DNA from: Girardinichthys multiradiatus
Taxonomy: Eukaryota > Chordata > Actinopteri > Cyprinodontiformes > Goodeidae
Direction: 5' to 3'
Length of the DNA: 64,000 nt
Assembly (NCBI RefSeq): GCF_021462225.1
Contig: NC_061811.1
Span: 23,497,163 to 23,561,162 of the forward strand
In this document: one piece after another, positions 26,090-36,939 of the stretch
Layout: every line of letters starts with the position of its first letter
Position numbering within the stretch: the first letter of the stretch is position 1
Translations under genes and position numbers: made by a program
Notes under the pieces: generated by a model
Databases searched by the model: none
What the model was told of the DNA's origin: nothing
The model's input: only the letters and a program-made list of their open reading frames with translations

Positions 26090-26620
26090 AGGACTTATGC
26101 ATAGTAGTACAATCTAAAATTTGCAAAAACACATTTGAAATCTTCCATGTGGTAAAAATATGTTATGTTCGAGTGAAGTTACGGTTGAACCCTTGGCCAC
26201 AATTCTAAAAGGCATGTTTGGTGCAAAAACAACACAGCCCTCCAACAAAAGGATACCATACCCACCATGAAGCATGGTGGAGGCAGCATCATGATTTGGT
26301 GCTTTTGTTTAGCTTGAACCTGGGCCTTAGTCAAGTGGGAGGAAATTATTCAGGCCTCTGCTGGAAAATGTAAGATGAAGACGTGCATAATTTTTAGGCT
26401 CAGCAAATCAATGCTAACATTCAAATCAAAAGACTGGATTTGGCAGAAGAAGAATGAAGTCCAACAGATTTGGAACGTTTTCGTAAAGAGTCGGCAAATA
26501 TCACTAAAAAAAGATGACATTAAGCTCATGGACTCCTACCTTAGTGCTGTGATTAAAATCAAAAGGTGGTTCAATAAAGTATTAGTTTCAGATCTTGCAC
26601 ACTGAATGCAACAACATTAT
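26090..26620 (+). mobile_element. Tc1-like transposase relic
   Basis: About 26190-26300 reads, with frame breaks, as the Tc1 segment after the first catalytic Asp: VWCKNNTALQQKDTIPTMKH-like residues and GGGSIMIWCF (GGTGGAGGCAGCATCATGAT). The right part includes GATTTGGCAGAAGAAGAATG and the right end. Family identity is clear, but the frame is destroyed. Confidence 0.7.
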
Positions 26621-27209
26621 TTTATTTTGTCAGGCTGAAAATACTACAGTTTGTTTTTCAAAGTATTTGCAACGGTTAAAGGTCATATTAAAAGTGTTCT
26701 GAAATTATTTACTTTGGAATCATTTTTACTTGTCAAAAAAAAAACTGGCATTTTAACAGAGGTTATAACAGAGGTTAAATACTTTTTTACATCCACTCTA
26801 CTGACTATTTATTATATACATAAATGTAAAATTTGAATTAAAACATATTCATTCCTTCGTATTTAAATCTAAAGTTATAAATGCGGCTAATTTTTTCGTA
26901 CAAAACTACCAATGCCATGACCCTTAAAATGTCATTGTAAACTTTATCACAACTGATACACGCATTTTCTTCAGTTTTCTTTAAAAAATAATTATGTTTA
27001 AGTCATAACTTGCTGCATTACACTAATTATTAAATAATATTTTTTCTGTAACCATAACAAAAAAAAGAACTGCATGAAAAGACCTCCATGAACACTTGAG
27101 TTCCTAGAATTTGAATCCAATGCTCCAGCTGGTTTAATAAAATCCTGTCTATGTTTTAATTTGCATTATTAGAGATTCTTAACTTTTTTTCTTTTTCCTC
27201 TAGACCAGG

Positions 27210-27428
27210 ATGGCGAATTGTGGCTCATGTTTCTGGTGCATCATTTGGCTACTGGTACTGCTGTGCATCGGCTGGCCCCTCAGCATCACCTTAGGTGGTC
27301 TCTATGGTCTCATCAGTCCACTCACTACCTGCCTCGGCCTTGACCGACTTTCTGACTTGCTTCTGGAGGGGGCCAACGTCGGTCGGACCTGTGCCAACAA
27401 CATGAGGCACTGCAAGCCATTGTGCTGA
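27210..27428 (+). CDS. Unnamed 72-residue cysteine-rich hydrophobic protein
   Basis: The ATG at 27210 is six bases into an exon (ACCAGGATGG, a good Kozak context) and the frame ends in TGA at 27426-27428. Synonymous sites are GC-rich (CTG, CTC, ACC, GGC) unlike the AT-rich surroundings, which supports real coding. Cysteines at 4, 7, 10, 19, 41, 61, 68 and 72; the first three (CGSCFWC) sit at the membrane edge and could be palmitoylated. Residues 8-44 are strongly hydrophobic with prolines at 23 and 37, compatible with one or two membrane segments or a re-entrant hairpin. The tail (about 45-72) is polar: DRLSDLLLEGANVGRTCANN. There is no signal-peptide cleavage site I can defend. I do not recognise the family. 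It lies between aqr and the actin gene on the same strand. Confidence 0.8.
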   Translation: MANCGSCFWCIIWLLVLLCIGWPLSITLGGLYGLISPLTTCLGLDRLSDLLLEGANVGRTCANNMRHCKPLC

Positions 27429-27434
27429 GAGCCA

Positions 27435-27465
27435 CCCTGTGTGATCAGAATCTGATCACACAGGG
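27435..27465. repeat. Perfect 14-bp hairpin just after the stop codon
   Basis: Arms at 27435-27448 and 27452-27465 are exact reverse complements (CCCTGTGTGATCAG and its complement) with a 3-nt loop AAT. It begins seven bases after the TGA of the 72-residue frame, in the 3' UTR. Confidence 0.92.
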
Positions 27466-27704
27466 GTTCACAGGCAACACCCGTTGTATGGAAAAGGCTT
27501 TCTCACAATAAGAGGAACTGATTGTGTCTGTTTTATTTTGTAATGAGTGGCATTTGATAAACTGGCATCCTATCTTGTAACCTGTGTAACAAAAGTGTTT
27601 GAGCACTGGTTTCCGCCTCCACTGTTAACACCTAACTAGCCTCAGATTTTTGTTTTGCATGGAAGAAAATAGACTTTGCGTTCATGGTCCATGCTTTCTG
27701 TTTA

Positions 27705-27744
27705 TTTCATTCTTATCTTCTGCATGCAGAAGATAAGAATGAAA
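27705..27744. repeat. Perfect 40-bp palindrome in 3' UTR
   Basis: Positions 27705-27724 and 27725-27744 are exact reverse complements with no spacer; the centre is TGCATGCA. It lies about 60 bp before the ATTAAA signal of the small gene. Confidence 0.92.
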
Positions 27745-27805
27745 ATGACATTTAGCAATAGAACTGTTTAGACTTGTAAATGACTGTACTGAAACATAAA
27801 ATGTG

Positions 27806-27811
27806 ATTAAA
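27806..27811 (+). terminator. Poly(A) signal ATTAAA
   Basis: ATTAAA followed within about 25 bp by a GU-rich element, the usual arrangement of a vertebrate cleavage site; it would end the transcript of the gene at 27204. Confidence 0.65.
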
Positions 27812-27954
27812 ACTGCTTTGAACTTGTCTTCTGTGGTTGTTGATTGACTTATAGTGTATACTGTTTAATTAGGAAAGCTTCAGGTGAAAGCAAACAGAGA
27901 TTAACAGTTGGACATGAACAGCAACATTTATTTCTTATAACACTTCAATTCTGT

Positions 27955-28385
27955 AGTAACTCAAAAATGCTTTATTAATCCCAGAGTGAAAATAAATGCT
28001 GTTGTAATTGATGGGATGAATGTGGGCAGGAAGGATCTCTTCTAGCGGTCAGTATTACAGCGGATCTGGAGAAGCCTCGGAGTGAAAACGCTTTTTTGTT
28101 GCATTACATTCTCATGAAGAGGATGCTCAGGGTGTACATCATGTTCTTTATTTTCTGAAGAATCCTTCTTTGCACAATGATCACCAGATGTTTCAGAGCA
28201 GAGACAGCCTTCTTTATCAGCTTGTTGAGCTTTTTAGGTCATTGGCTCTGATGATGCTACCCCAGCAGATGACAGAATAGATCACACTCTCCACAACAGA
28301 CTGATAGAAGATTTGGTTCATCTTTCTGCAAACAATGAAGGACCTAACCTTCCCCAAGTACAGTCAGCTCTGTCCCTACTAATAC
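27955..28385 (-). mobile_element. LINE ORF2 3' fragment
   Basis: On the minus strand this reads, with breaks, as the C-terminal part of a fish non-LTR retrotransposon ORF2 (segments such as IFYQSVVESVIYSVICWGSI, KKLNKLIKKAVSALKHL). The right end carries CTTTATTAATCCCAGAG, a typical tail of these elements. It is 5' truncated with no reverse transcriptase motif left. Confidence 0.7.
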
Positions 28386-29289
28386 TACTACAATAACTAA
28401 TAATAATGTTGATATTGATATATATCGATAATGATAACAGCAATAATAATTTTCAATGAGTGAAACAACACTTTGTCACAGCTTCTTTCTAAAACACATC
28501 TTCTCAGTTACTTTTTCTAACAATAAAAATGAAGTATGAATTTCAACAGCAGCAGAAGCAACAAAATAAATGTTTTCAATAGCACTAAAGCAAAACAAAG
28601 CAAATTCTGCTTTGTGTATATTTCGGTTGGTGATATCCCAAGAGGCAGAAAGAATTAAGATGATCAGTTGGTTTTTGAAAACTTGATGGTGGATAAGCAA
28701 GTTTTGACATATTTTCCCATAGATTTTCGAATATTCAGGTTGAATTCGAACTTTGAGCCAATTTGACCCCTGTGAACGCTTAAACCATGATGGATGCTGC
28801 TGTGAATACCAACAATGGAACAAACCACAATGATTATACTTTTTGACTTTAGAGCCTTAACTGGTATGAATCTCTTTATATGACTGTTTGATTTTTTTTA
28901 TATCAGAATGGCTTCTTTGCACATTTGACATGCATAACATTAGTAAATGCTGTATTCTGCTTGTATCCCCTTAGATGAAAAGCTTTTCTCTTTCTGACTG
29001 CAAAGGGATTAGATTTTTTTTTTACTTCTTCTCTCTGATGTGGACTGGAGTAATGATGGCACAGGGTGTACTGCAGGAGCCAGGCTGACTGGTAGAACTG
29101 GGCTCATAATGAGTCTGCCTGACAGTCATTTTTGGTAGATGTAGAGGGTGATGCAAGAACTGCTTGGATTTGGCTGCTGTGTCTGCATACTAAATTCATC
29201 TAGTTTTAATTGCCTACAGAAATGTTATGTGGGAGTTATTTTACGCTTCTGATAAACAGGTAAAGGAAACACTTGTGCATGATGAAATT
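28386..29289. other. Intergenic, no gene seen
   Basis: Begins with an AAT-rich low-complexity tract (about 28376-28450). The rest is AT-rich without recognisable coding. Confidence 0.5.
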
Positions 29290-29415
29290 TGAGGGACTGA
29301 CGACCTTGTACTCTGCCTTTCGCCCAGTGATCGCTGGAGAAGGCCACCAGCCCCCCCAAGACCCTGCAAGATTAAGCAGGTGTAGGCAATGGATTGATAG
29401 ATAGATTATCTTGTT
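29290..29415 (+). repeat. SINE-like 3' end
   Basis: Text such as CTGCCTTTCGCCCAGTGATC, GCTGGAGAAGGCCACCAGCC and ATTAAGCAGGTGTAGGCAAT then GATAGATAGAT matches the 3' end of the repeat also seen at 38155-38334 and, reversed, at 30480-30805. Confidence 0.65.
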
Positions 29416-29454
29416 AGTAGTAAACCAGCATCATCATCCCAACCACAATGCATT

Positions 29455-29545
29455 AACCTGACTAGCCAAAGCAAGGCAAGGTTATTTGTACAGTGCTGTT
29501 CATAGTCAAGGTGATTCAAAGTGCTTTACAGGAAAAAAAATTGAA
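29455..29545 (+). repeat. Dispersed retroposon fragment
   Basis: GCAAGGCAAGGTTATTTGTA, CAGTGCTGTTCATA and GATTCAAAGTGCTTTACAGG form a common fish repeat unit, a truncated tail in reverse or forward orientation. Flanking DNA to about 30310 may belong to an older repeat, but I cannot delimit it. Confidence 0.55.
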
Positions 29546-30479
29546 AAACTGTTACAAAATTCTATAAAATACAATACTAAAATTTAAGCATTATATCTAA
29601 AAGAAATCCACTTTAAAATGTTAATTCAAACAAATAATTATAACATGCTGAAAATGAACTGCTAAGTAATTTTTAGTCCTGGGAAGATTGCAGTTAACAA
29701 AAATATTTACATTTATCAGTTCTGATTTTAAGGAGCCAACCATTTCTGAGGACCACAGAAGCACTACAGGTTTGTTCTGGTCCAGTTTCCAGGTGCCGAA
29801 TGAGCTGCAGCTGCAATAAATGTAGTTTGCTGTCTTCCCACCCAGAAAATCCTTTATTTTGGAAAAGCTATTTGGATGGTAGTAGGTTGATTTAGTAATT
29901 TTATGTATTTCTTAAAATTTAGGTTTGGGTTCTGGTATTTCTGGTATGCTCTATGGCTTTTAGCCTTATTCGGTCTAGTCGAGCCTGGATTTCTATCCTT
30001 GGATTTTTGAAAAAAAAACAACAATAAAAACAAACAATACCTGTGGGTGGCACAGAAAAGTAAAGTTGTGTGTCATCAGCATATGTATGTTAAGAGATGT
30101 TGTAATACTCCATTCTGAGCTAGGGGAGCATTAAGATATTGGATGACAAGGTTCCAAGAATAGAGCCTAGTGGAACAACCACAGCAGTTTATTTTTACTC
30201 TGAATTTTATTTGACAAAATGGCAAGCAAGATTTAAACCACTTTAGAACAGTACCCATGTACCTTTCCAGTCTATTAATAGGTATGTCATTAAAGGGCAT
30301 AATACAATCATGTCATTGACAAATGAAGGACACAGACACATTTATTAGCCATGTAACATCCAGAACCAGCATGTTGAGTATTATTAGTGACACATTTAAA
30401 TATAGAGGAAAAGGAGTTGGGGACAGAACTCTCCATGTCTATATCCTAAATACTAGGAATAAGGTCTTTTTAAGTCAGT

Positions 30480-30805
30480 CAGTCAGTCATTTTCTGTACA
30501 GCTTCTTCCATAGTGGGTCACGGGGAAGCTGTGCCCTATCTCCAGCAGTGTATGGGCAGGAGGTGGGGTACACCCTGGACAGGTCGCCAATCCAATACAC
30601 TCATTCACATACCAAAGGGCAATTTAGAGAGACCAATTAACCTAACAGGCATGTCTTAGGACTGTGGGAGTACCCGGAGAGAACCCACACATGGACGGGG
30701 AGAGCATGCAAACTCCATGCAGAAAGACCCCCTTCCATGAGTTCAACCCAGGACCTTCTTGCTGCAAGGCAACAGTGCTACCAACTGTGCCATCATGCAG
30801 CCCGG
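30480..30805 (-). mobile_element. tRNA-headed SINE, nearly complete
   Basis: On the minus strand the head starts near GGGCTGCATGATGGCACAGT. It has A-box-like TGGCACAGTTGG and B-box-like GGGTTGAACTC, then a body with TCTTTCTGCATGGAGTTTGC and TTAGGTTAATTGGTCTCTCT, ending in a GACT short repeat. The same body occurs at 62000-62215, and the 3' end at 29290 and 38155. Confidence 0.75.
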
Positions 30806-32302
30806 TCTTTATAAATCTATGTTGATAATCTAAATTCATGGTGGTACTTCTGTACTTACACTGGAGAATAATTTTGAGCTGAGAGCGTTTTTAAAAACTG
30901 TTTCATTTTAAGTTTTTCTTCCTATTTTTTTAGTTTTGTTGTACAGAAAAAGATTAGCATACTTTATTCAACAATGTGGATAAAAATATTAAATATGAAA
31001 CTTATCAATGGCATAACTGATTACATTTGCAAAACTTTGGCCACTTACTTGACTAGATGCTTCACTTCAAAGGGCTCTTTCAAATTAATGGTCCCCATTT
31101 CCCATTGTTTCCTACTTTTACTGTGGTATGCAAACTTTATAAAGCCCCTAAAATCAAAAAGGAATCCAAGTAACCGACTGACCGGCTAGATACAAACGAT
31201 CTATTGGCTTATTTCTGTATTAATATCAACTGTTATGATTGAGGCAGACTGATTTCCATGGCAGCTTCCCTGAAGCAAAAACAAAACTGAATAACTGCCT
31301 CAAAAACTAACTTTTTTCTGCAGTGGATACTCACTCAAACACTTTCACAGTATTATTGAATATATTAGGGCAAAGTCTGTTTTGCTGTATTTGTCAAGGT
31401 GAGGTGTGAGGTTACTTTGCTCAACAACTTTGAAGATGTCTTTTGATATTTTGCCTGGCATCACACACCCTGAGCCAGCACCAAAATAGCTCAGAAACCT
31501 CCATAAACACTCACTCAAATAATCTTGCTGAGCTGCCTTCCTACAAATCTGCCGGTGTTGTAGCTTATTCAAATTTACCCCCATGAATATTTCATTTTTA
31601 TTTCAAATTGCTTTTCATCCTCATTTGAGACTCCTTATTGTTGACTAATACACAGCGTCAGAACCTCACTCTTACTTTAAAATGCAAGCTGAGACAAATT
31701 TGTTTAAAAAAGAGGTGAGGGCCCCAGTGTGTGTTGCAATATTTACATGAGTGCCATCTGAGACCTAGTTAGATTGCATTTTTTATCTGCCCAGATTTGC
31801 TCCCAAATATCCTGAAGTGAAAGACTGCTTGCCAAAAAAATAGCCCAGTTTTAAAACTACTTTGTCTGTTTTTTCTCCCAGAAGCCTTTGCAGAGGGCAA
31901 AAAAGACAGGCCTTCAAGCCAAGATGACAGTACTGAACTAAGAGAATTAAACAGAGCCAAGCTGGTGAATTTTTCATTGAGGTCTGAGACTAGCAATGGA
32001 AAAAGCTTGATGTTTTCCCTGCTGCGAAGAGACCTCAGAGGCAGAGAGAAGGAGCGGCAAGTGCTAAACTCCCTGTTCAATTAGCCTCATACTGCTTGGT
32101 AATCTCACCACATTAAATGCACAAGCCATGGCCAAAGGTTTTGTAGTAACACAAGTGTTATGTTTAGTAAACTTTGCAGCTTCTAGATGTTCACAATGTT
32201 TTAGATTACTTTGCAGAGTTTATAGTAATGGCCCATTTTAGAGTATTTGTTTTCTTGTCAATTGTCAGGAAGCTTCAGTTAAGGAAATGCACAGGCACGG
32301 CA
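30806..32302. other. Intergenic, no gene seen
   Basis: AT-rich single-copy-looking DNA. Open frames here lack coding composition and splice signals. Confidence 0.5.
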
Positions 32303-32570
32303 GTGATAGGGTAAATGGACTGAACTTATATAGCGCTTTTCCAGTCATACAGACCACTCAAAGCACTTTACACTACAGCCACATTCACCCAATCGCACTC
32401 ACTAACGCTCACATATTCATACACCGACACGCAGATCATTAGGCAACATGAGGTTAAGTGCCTTGCCCAGGGGCACATCGACATATGGCAGGAGGAAACC
32501 GAAATCGAACCCACAAACTTCTGAGTGCGAGACGACTACTCTTCCTACTGAGCCACAGTCGCCTAGGGTA
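32303..32570 (-). mobile_element. Second tRNA-headed SINE family
   Basis: On the minus strand: head GGCGACTGTGGCTCAGTAGG with A box TGGCTCAGTAGG and B box GGGTTCGATTTC, then a body with AAAGTGCTTTGAGTGGTC, ending GCGCTATATAAGTTCAGTCC near ATTTAC. This is a standard structure for a fish tRNA-derived SINE. The copy is somewhat diverged. Confidence 0.75.
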
Positions 32571-32919
32571 CTGGTGTAACCATTCAGTCTAACTTATTTA
32601 AAAGACGGCTTGCTTTAAAACAGGGCCAAATGTGAAAGAATCAATCTTCTTTTTGTACAGCCATCGTCGGTGTGCATCAAAATTACCTCACTTACACAGA
32701 GCTAAGGATATTGCACCTGAAAGAAAGGTTTTCCAAATCCACAAAGACTGCACATTTATAGGTTCAGTCATAGAACCTTCAGAATGCTTAAACGTGTCCA
32801 GCAAGCACCAGGAATGTGTCATCCTGAGATAGGGGAGGAGAGTAGCCACCAGTCCAAATGAGGGGCAGTAGATAGGCAATCTCTACATTCGTGGCCAAAA
32901 AAGGTAGTTATAAACACTG

Positions 32920-33290
32920 CTGTGAAAAAGTGTTTGCCTACTAAAAGATTTCTGTTGTTTGTGCTTTTTGTCACACTTAAATTCTTCAAATGGTCAGTAA
33001 CCTGAGTAAATACAAAAAGCAGTTATCAAAACATGATTTCATTCATTAAGGGAAAAAAAGCTATCCCAACCGACCTGGTCCTCTTGGAAAAAGAATTCCA
33101 AACTCAGGCCTGATTATTTATTCCTAGACCTGCAGATGTAATAAATAATTTCAATAGAGCCTCTGTGACAGCTGAAAGATCTCAAAAAACAAAACACCAT
33201 CCAAAAATATTGAGAAACTGTCAAAAAACTAAGTTATTGACATCTGTCACTCTGGAATGCCATTTTCAAGAGTTTGGATGCCACCAAACC
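32920..33290. mobile_element. Tc1-like terminal relic
   Basis: Starts CACTGCTGTGAAAAAGTGTT, followed by TTTTTGTCACACTTAAATTC and a body with CCAACCGACCTGGTCCTC and GATCTCAAAAAAC. It is the same family as 19060-19690. No transposase frame survives. Confidence 0.6.
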
Positions 33291-34468
33291 AAAACAAAAT
33301 TGATAATTCACAACTGAAAAAAAACAAATGCGCGAACCTTCTCAGAAGAGGCTGTCCAATCAAAATTGCTACCAAGGCACATCAACACATCTTCCCTCTG
33401 CTTCTTTAAAAACAACTGGATGGGTTGAAGGCTAAGAATGAAGGACAAGGGATGAAATGGGATACAGCCTTGAATGTGGGACAGAGGTTCTATTGGAATG
33501 AAAATAGGCAAAACCTTCAGTCTCTAGATGTGCAGTGTTGCTGGTGACATATCCAAAAGTAATTGCTGCCATAACTGCAGCACTCTGGGGTTGTGATGTG
33601 ATCTCCCATCTAAAACCAACTTTCCTTTACTTGTATGGTGAACAAGAAAAATATGTGACAGATCTTGAAAGGCATCAAAACGTAGGAACCACGCATTTAT
33701 TTGAACTTGCATCTTGCTGCCTTAACAGTTAGTGATAACATACTGTACTTGTGTTTGCAGTATTAGTCATTGTTTATTGTACCAACCAGATCAAGGGAAC
33801 ACAGTTTCCACAGAGCATGTTCCATGCCTTCCATCTGCTCTGACCTTTATATGGCCCCCAACAATCACCACAAATGAAGCAGACAAGTTCCAATAAAAAA
33901 AAAAAGAAAAACCTTTCGGAACATTGGTATTGAGTGAGGTTTTGATGAACATCTTAAACGCCAAAATCTGGTACATGCACATTATAATATATCTGCCTGT
34001 TATTGACTAGGGCACAAAGCCTTGGAAATTAATTCCCCTCAGGGTTCTTGAAAAGACTGTATTCCTCTGATTAAGATGTGGAATTCCCATAGACAATCAA
34101 TATGCTTTTTGTTTTCGACAGTTTGTTCCTTATTATCTCATCTCTTCTGCTGAGTAATGAAGCTGATCTCCTGAGGGCTTTGGAGACTGATTGTGACACA
34201 GTGATTTAATCTTAGTAGCAAACACTAGAGTGTAAGTCACACTATGACAAAATCTGAGAAATCCTCAAGAAACCCTAAGTTTAACCCAAACAGTTTCACA
34301 CGGATGAGAACAGACAGACATTTTGAAACTACATGCCCCTTTTTGTGTATGTTATTGTTTTAATTGTGCAATTTGAATGAGTAAATCTGCAAAACTGGAA
34401 ACAAAATTAAATGTATTTTTTATTATTCACATAGAACTCAATAACAATTTAAATTAAAGCAGCATGGA
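33291..34468. other. Intergenic, no gene seen
   Basis: No exon, RNA gene or repeat that I can support. Confidence 0.45.
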
Positions 34469-36402
34469 AGGCCCTCGCAGCTCAGTGCAGCTCGGCCTGT
34501 GCAGCGACCGCGGGAGCCTGGCATCGCCACCTGCACACAACCGACAAGGCTGCAGTTTGATTCCACATGGCGCCACTAAATGGCACTGTGATCAACATTT
34601 CATATGATGTTCAGTCATGCAGTTGTGGTCTGGTGAGAAGCATTCAAAACTTGGAGTAAATAGGACCTTCCAGATGGAAGCTCCACTCAGTTGTTTATTA
34701 GTGGGCGGGGCTGAAATTATGTCATGAACTGACTGTTGCAACATGTTCAGCATTGATCCATGATAATCTATAGTACATTTGAAGTCGATCCGATGATGTA
34801 TGAGGGAGATAGAACACTTGAAATGTCCTAGGGGGCGCTGTTGATTCAAATATAAATGTAATTCAATAGATCTATTTGGGGGCTGACAAAGATCAACCAT
34901 ATTAAGTTTGGAGCAAATTGGATCTTCCAGATGGAAGCTGCACTCACTTGTTTATTAGTGGGCAAGGCTAAATTGATGTCTTCAATTGACTGTGCCAACA
35001 TGTACAGCATTGATCAGTGATGATGTATAGTACATTTGAAGTAGATCCGATGATGTATGAGCGAGATAGAGCACTTGAAATGTCCTAGGGGGTGCTGTTG
35101 ATCCAAATTCCAATGTAATCCAATAGAGGTGTTTGGGGGCTGACAAATATCAACCATATTTATTTTGGAGTGCATGTGTAATTTAGAGCCAAACATATAG
35201 CCGTTGCATGATATCAGAATTCACCGCGCCACCACAGTCCCTCCAGCCAAATCAGTCAATACTGGTGGCTGTCTTAGACCACCATGTTATCAGTCAGTTG
35301 GGACAGTTTCACATTAGTTAGGTGAAGGACACCAAATAGGCACCATCAAAAGGAAAACATAACACTTCGTGTTCTCAGGGGGCGGGGCTTCAATGATGTC
35401 AGCATCTGATCAGTGAATATTGTTCAGGGCCAGAGGCAGATCAATCTTAGAAGGTTTCATGTCTCTGTGACTTTCCTTGTAGGGGCTGATATTTTAAAAT
35501 TTTCTAGGAGGCGCTGTGGAAGAATTAGGCCACAGCCACCAAATATCTCATCAGATCTCTTTTGGGGACTGGACTAGGATCAATCATTTTGAATTTGGTG
35601 CAGATCAGATGATGTATGTGGAAATTAGAGCCAAACGTATGGCCATGGCATTGACGTCCAACTTTGCCGCGCCACCACGGCCTTTTATGAAAATTCACTG
35701 TGCTTCAAATGAAGTTAGACCCAATAGTTATCAATCACCTGACACAGTTTAAAGCAGATTGAGTATAGACAGCCAGATATCGACCTTTCCCAGGCTTAGA
35801 TAATGTCAGCATATGACGACCCCATAGGATCGTCGGGAACCCGAAGGTCCTCCTTCATGCCAACTTTGGTGTGATTTGGCGTTTCTTTGGGAAAGTTATT
35901 GCATTTTTTCACTTTGGGTGCGAATGCCATTTCGGGCACCAGCCATGCCCCATAAACATGCCGAAAACTCACGATTTTGATAACTTTTAATCCCCCATGC
36001 CTTAACTGCATATTGACCTAATATGAAGCCGATAGCTCAAAATCCCTCTGAGGAGTGAGTTCGAGGTGAGTAAAAGTGAAAAACGGCCAAAAATTAGCCT
36101 TTGATCCAAAATGGCCGACTTCCTGTTCGTTTTAGGGCATACCCCCCAACAGACTTTTTTTCTTGGTTTGAGGAGCTCTACCAGAGTGCCGAATTTCTGA
36201 TCTCTACGACTTACGGTTCGGCCTATCTCATGTTGACGACGACATTAAAGAACAGAAATTTCACGCGGGGACAATTTTGGGTAAAATCATACGTGTTTTG
36301 GTGCATGGCATAGTCCCCAAATTGCCCCGCAAAGAGGCACCGGAATAATAATAAGAAACCTTATGATTACAATAGGCCCTTGCAGGCTTCCTGCTCGGGC
36401 CT
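34469..36402. mobile_element. 1.9-kb structured dispersed repeat with internal 257-bp tandem
   Basis: The left end is AGGCC...GGCCT (34469-34498), the right end AGGCCC...GGGCCT (36374-36402). Both are small hairpins, related in direct orientation (AGGCCCTCGCAG versus AGGCCCTTGCAGG). Inside, 34651-34907 and 34908-35164 are diverged tandem copies of 257 bp, and a third start follows at 35165. A further related block (AGAGCCAAAC, CGCGCCACCAC) recurs at about 35185 and 35630. The right part has AATAATAATAAGAAAC before the end hairpin. It has no coding capacity I can see. I take it as a non-autonomous repeat of unknown class. Confidence 0.7.
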
Positions 36403-36939
36403 AAATAGTGTTTTTCTCTATCCATAGCCTTAAATAATCTACGATAGAAAAACTGTTAGGAATGTTTGAATACTGAAGCAAAAGGACGCTTAAAGCAGAC
36501 CACAGCCTAAAATTCATTACATAAGAGCCAAACAAAGAGTCACACAGTGGAGGGTTATGGCTCGGGGTCGGGTGACAGCAGCATATGATTCATGGCTCGC
36601 TGTGCCCTTTTGTTGTGTCCTCCTTGTGGAGGGACCATCTACTGCTTTTAGCCAGTTGTATTTTACAGCCTTCAGAGTTTTGCTCTCTGTCCGATGCAAG
36701 TTAACCGGCAATGTCATTTTCAGTGTCTTCCTTTTTCCCATCTGGGCAAAATTAAAGAAAGAATATTCTGTTTGTCACTGCATGAGATGTTCCATTATTA
36801 CTCATTGTTTGTATCTTGCAATAAACAGTACCATAGTTGCTTTCCACTTGTAGTGGTTTATAATGAAAGTAAATCCATTAAATTGACCCCATCTACTTAA
36901 CAGCTATCATTGGACAATAAATTTGTGTTTGAACTAAAG
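36403..36939. other. Intergenic, no gene seen
   Basis: No supported feature. Confidence 0.45.

Larger units (their letters stand above)
27204..27811 (+). other. Terminal exon of the small membrane-protein gene (mRNA extent)
   Basis: The exon begins after a strong acceptor (poly-T tract then TTCCTCTAG at 27203), carries the whole reading frame and runs to a canonical poly(A) signal ATTAAA at 27806-27811. This is followed by a GU-rich stretch (CTTGTCTTCTGTGGTTGTTG). At least one upstream non-coding exon must exist. The 3' UTR is about 380 nt. Confidence 0.7.

Noticed and set aside
27426..27465. Selenocysteine reading of the UGA with its downstream hairpin
   Set aside because: Another in-frame UGA follows after eight codons, and I see no SECIS-type quartet in the 3' UTR; the frame up to the first UGA looks complete.
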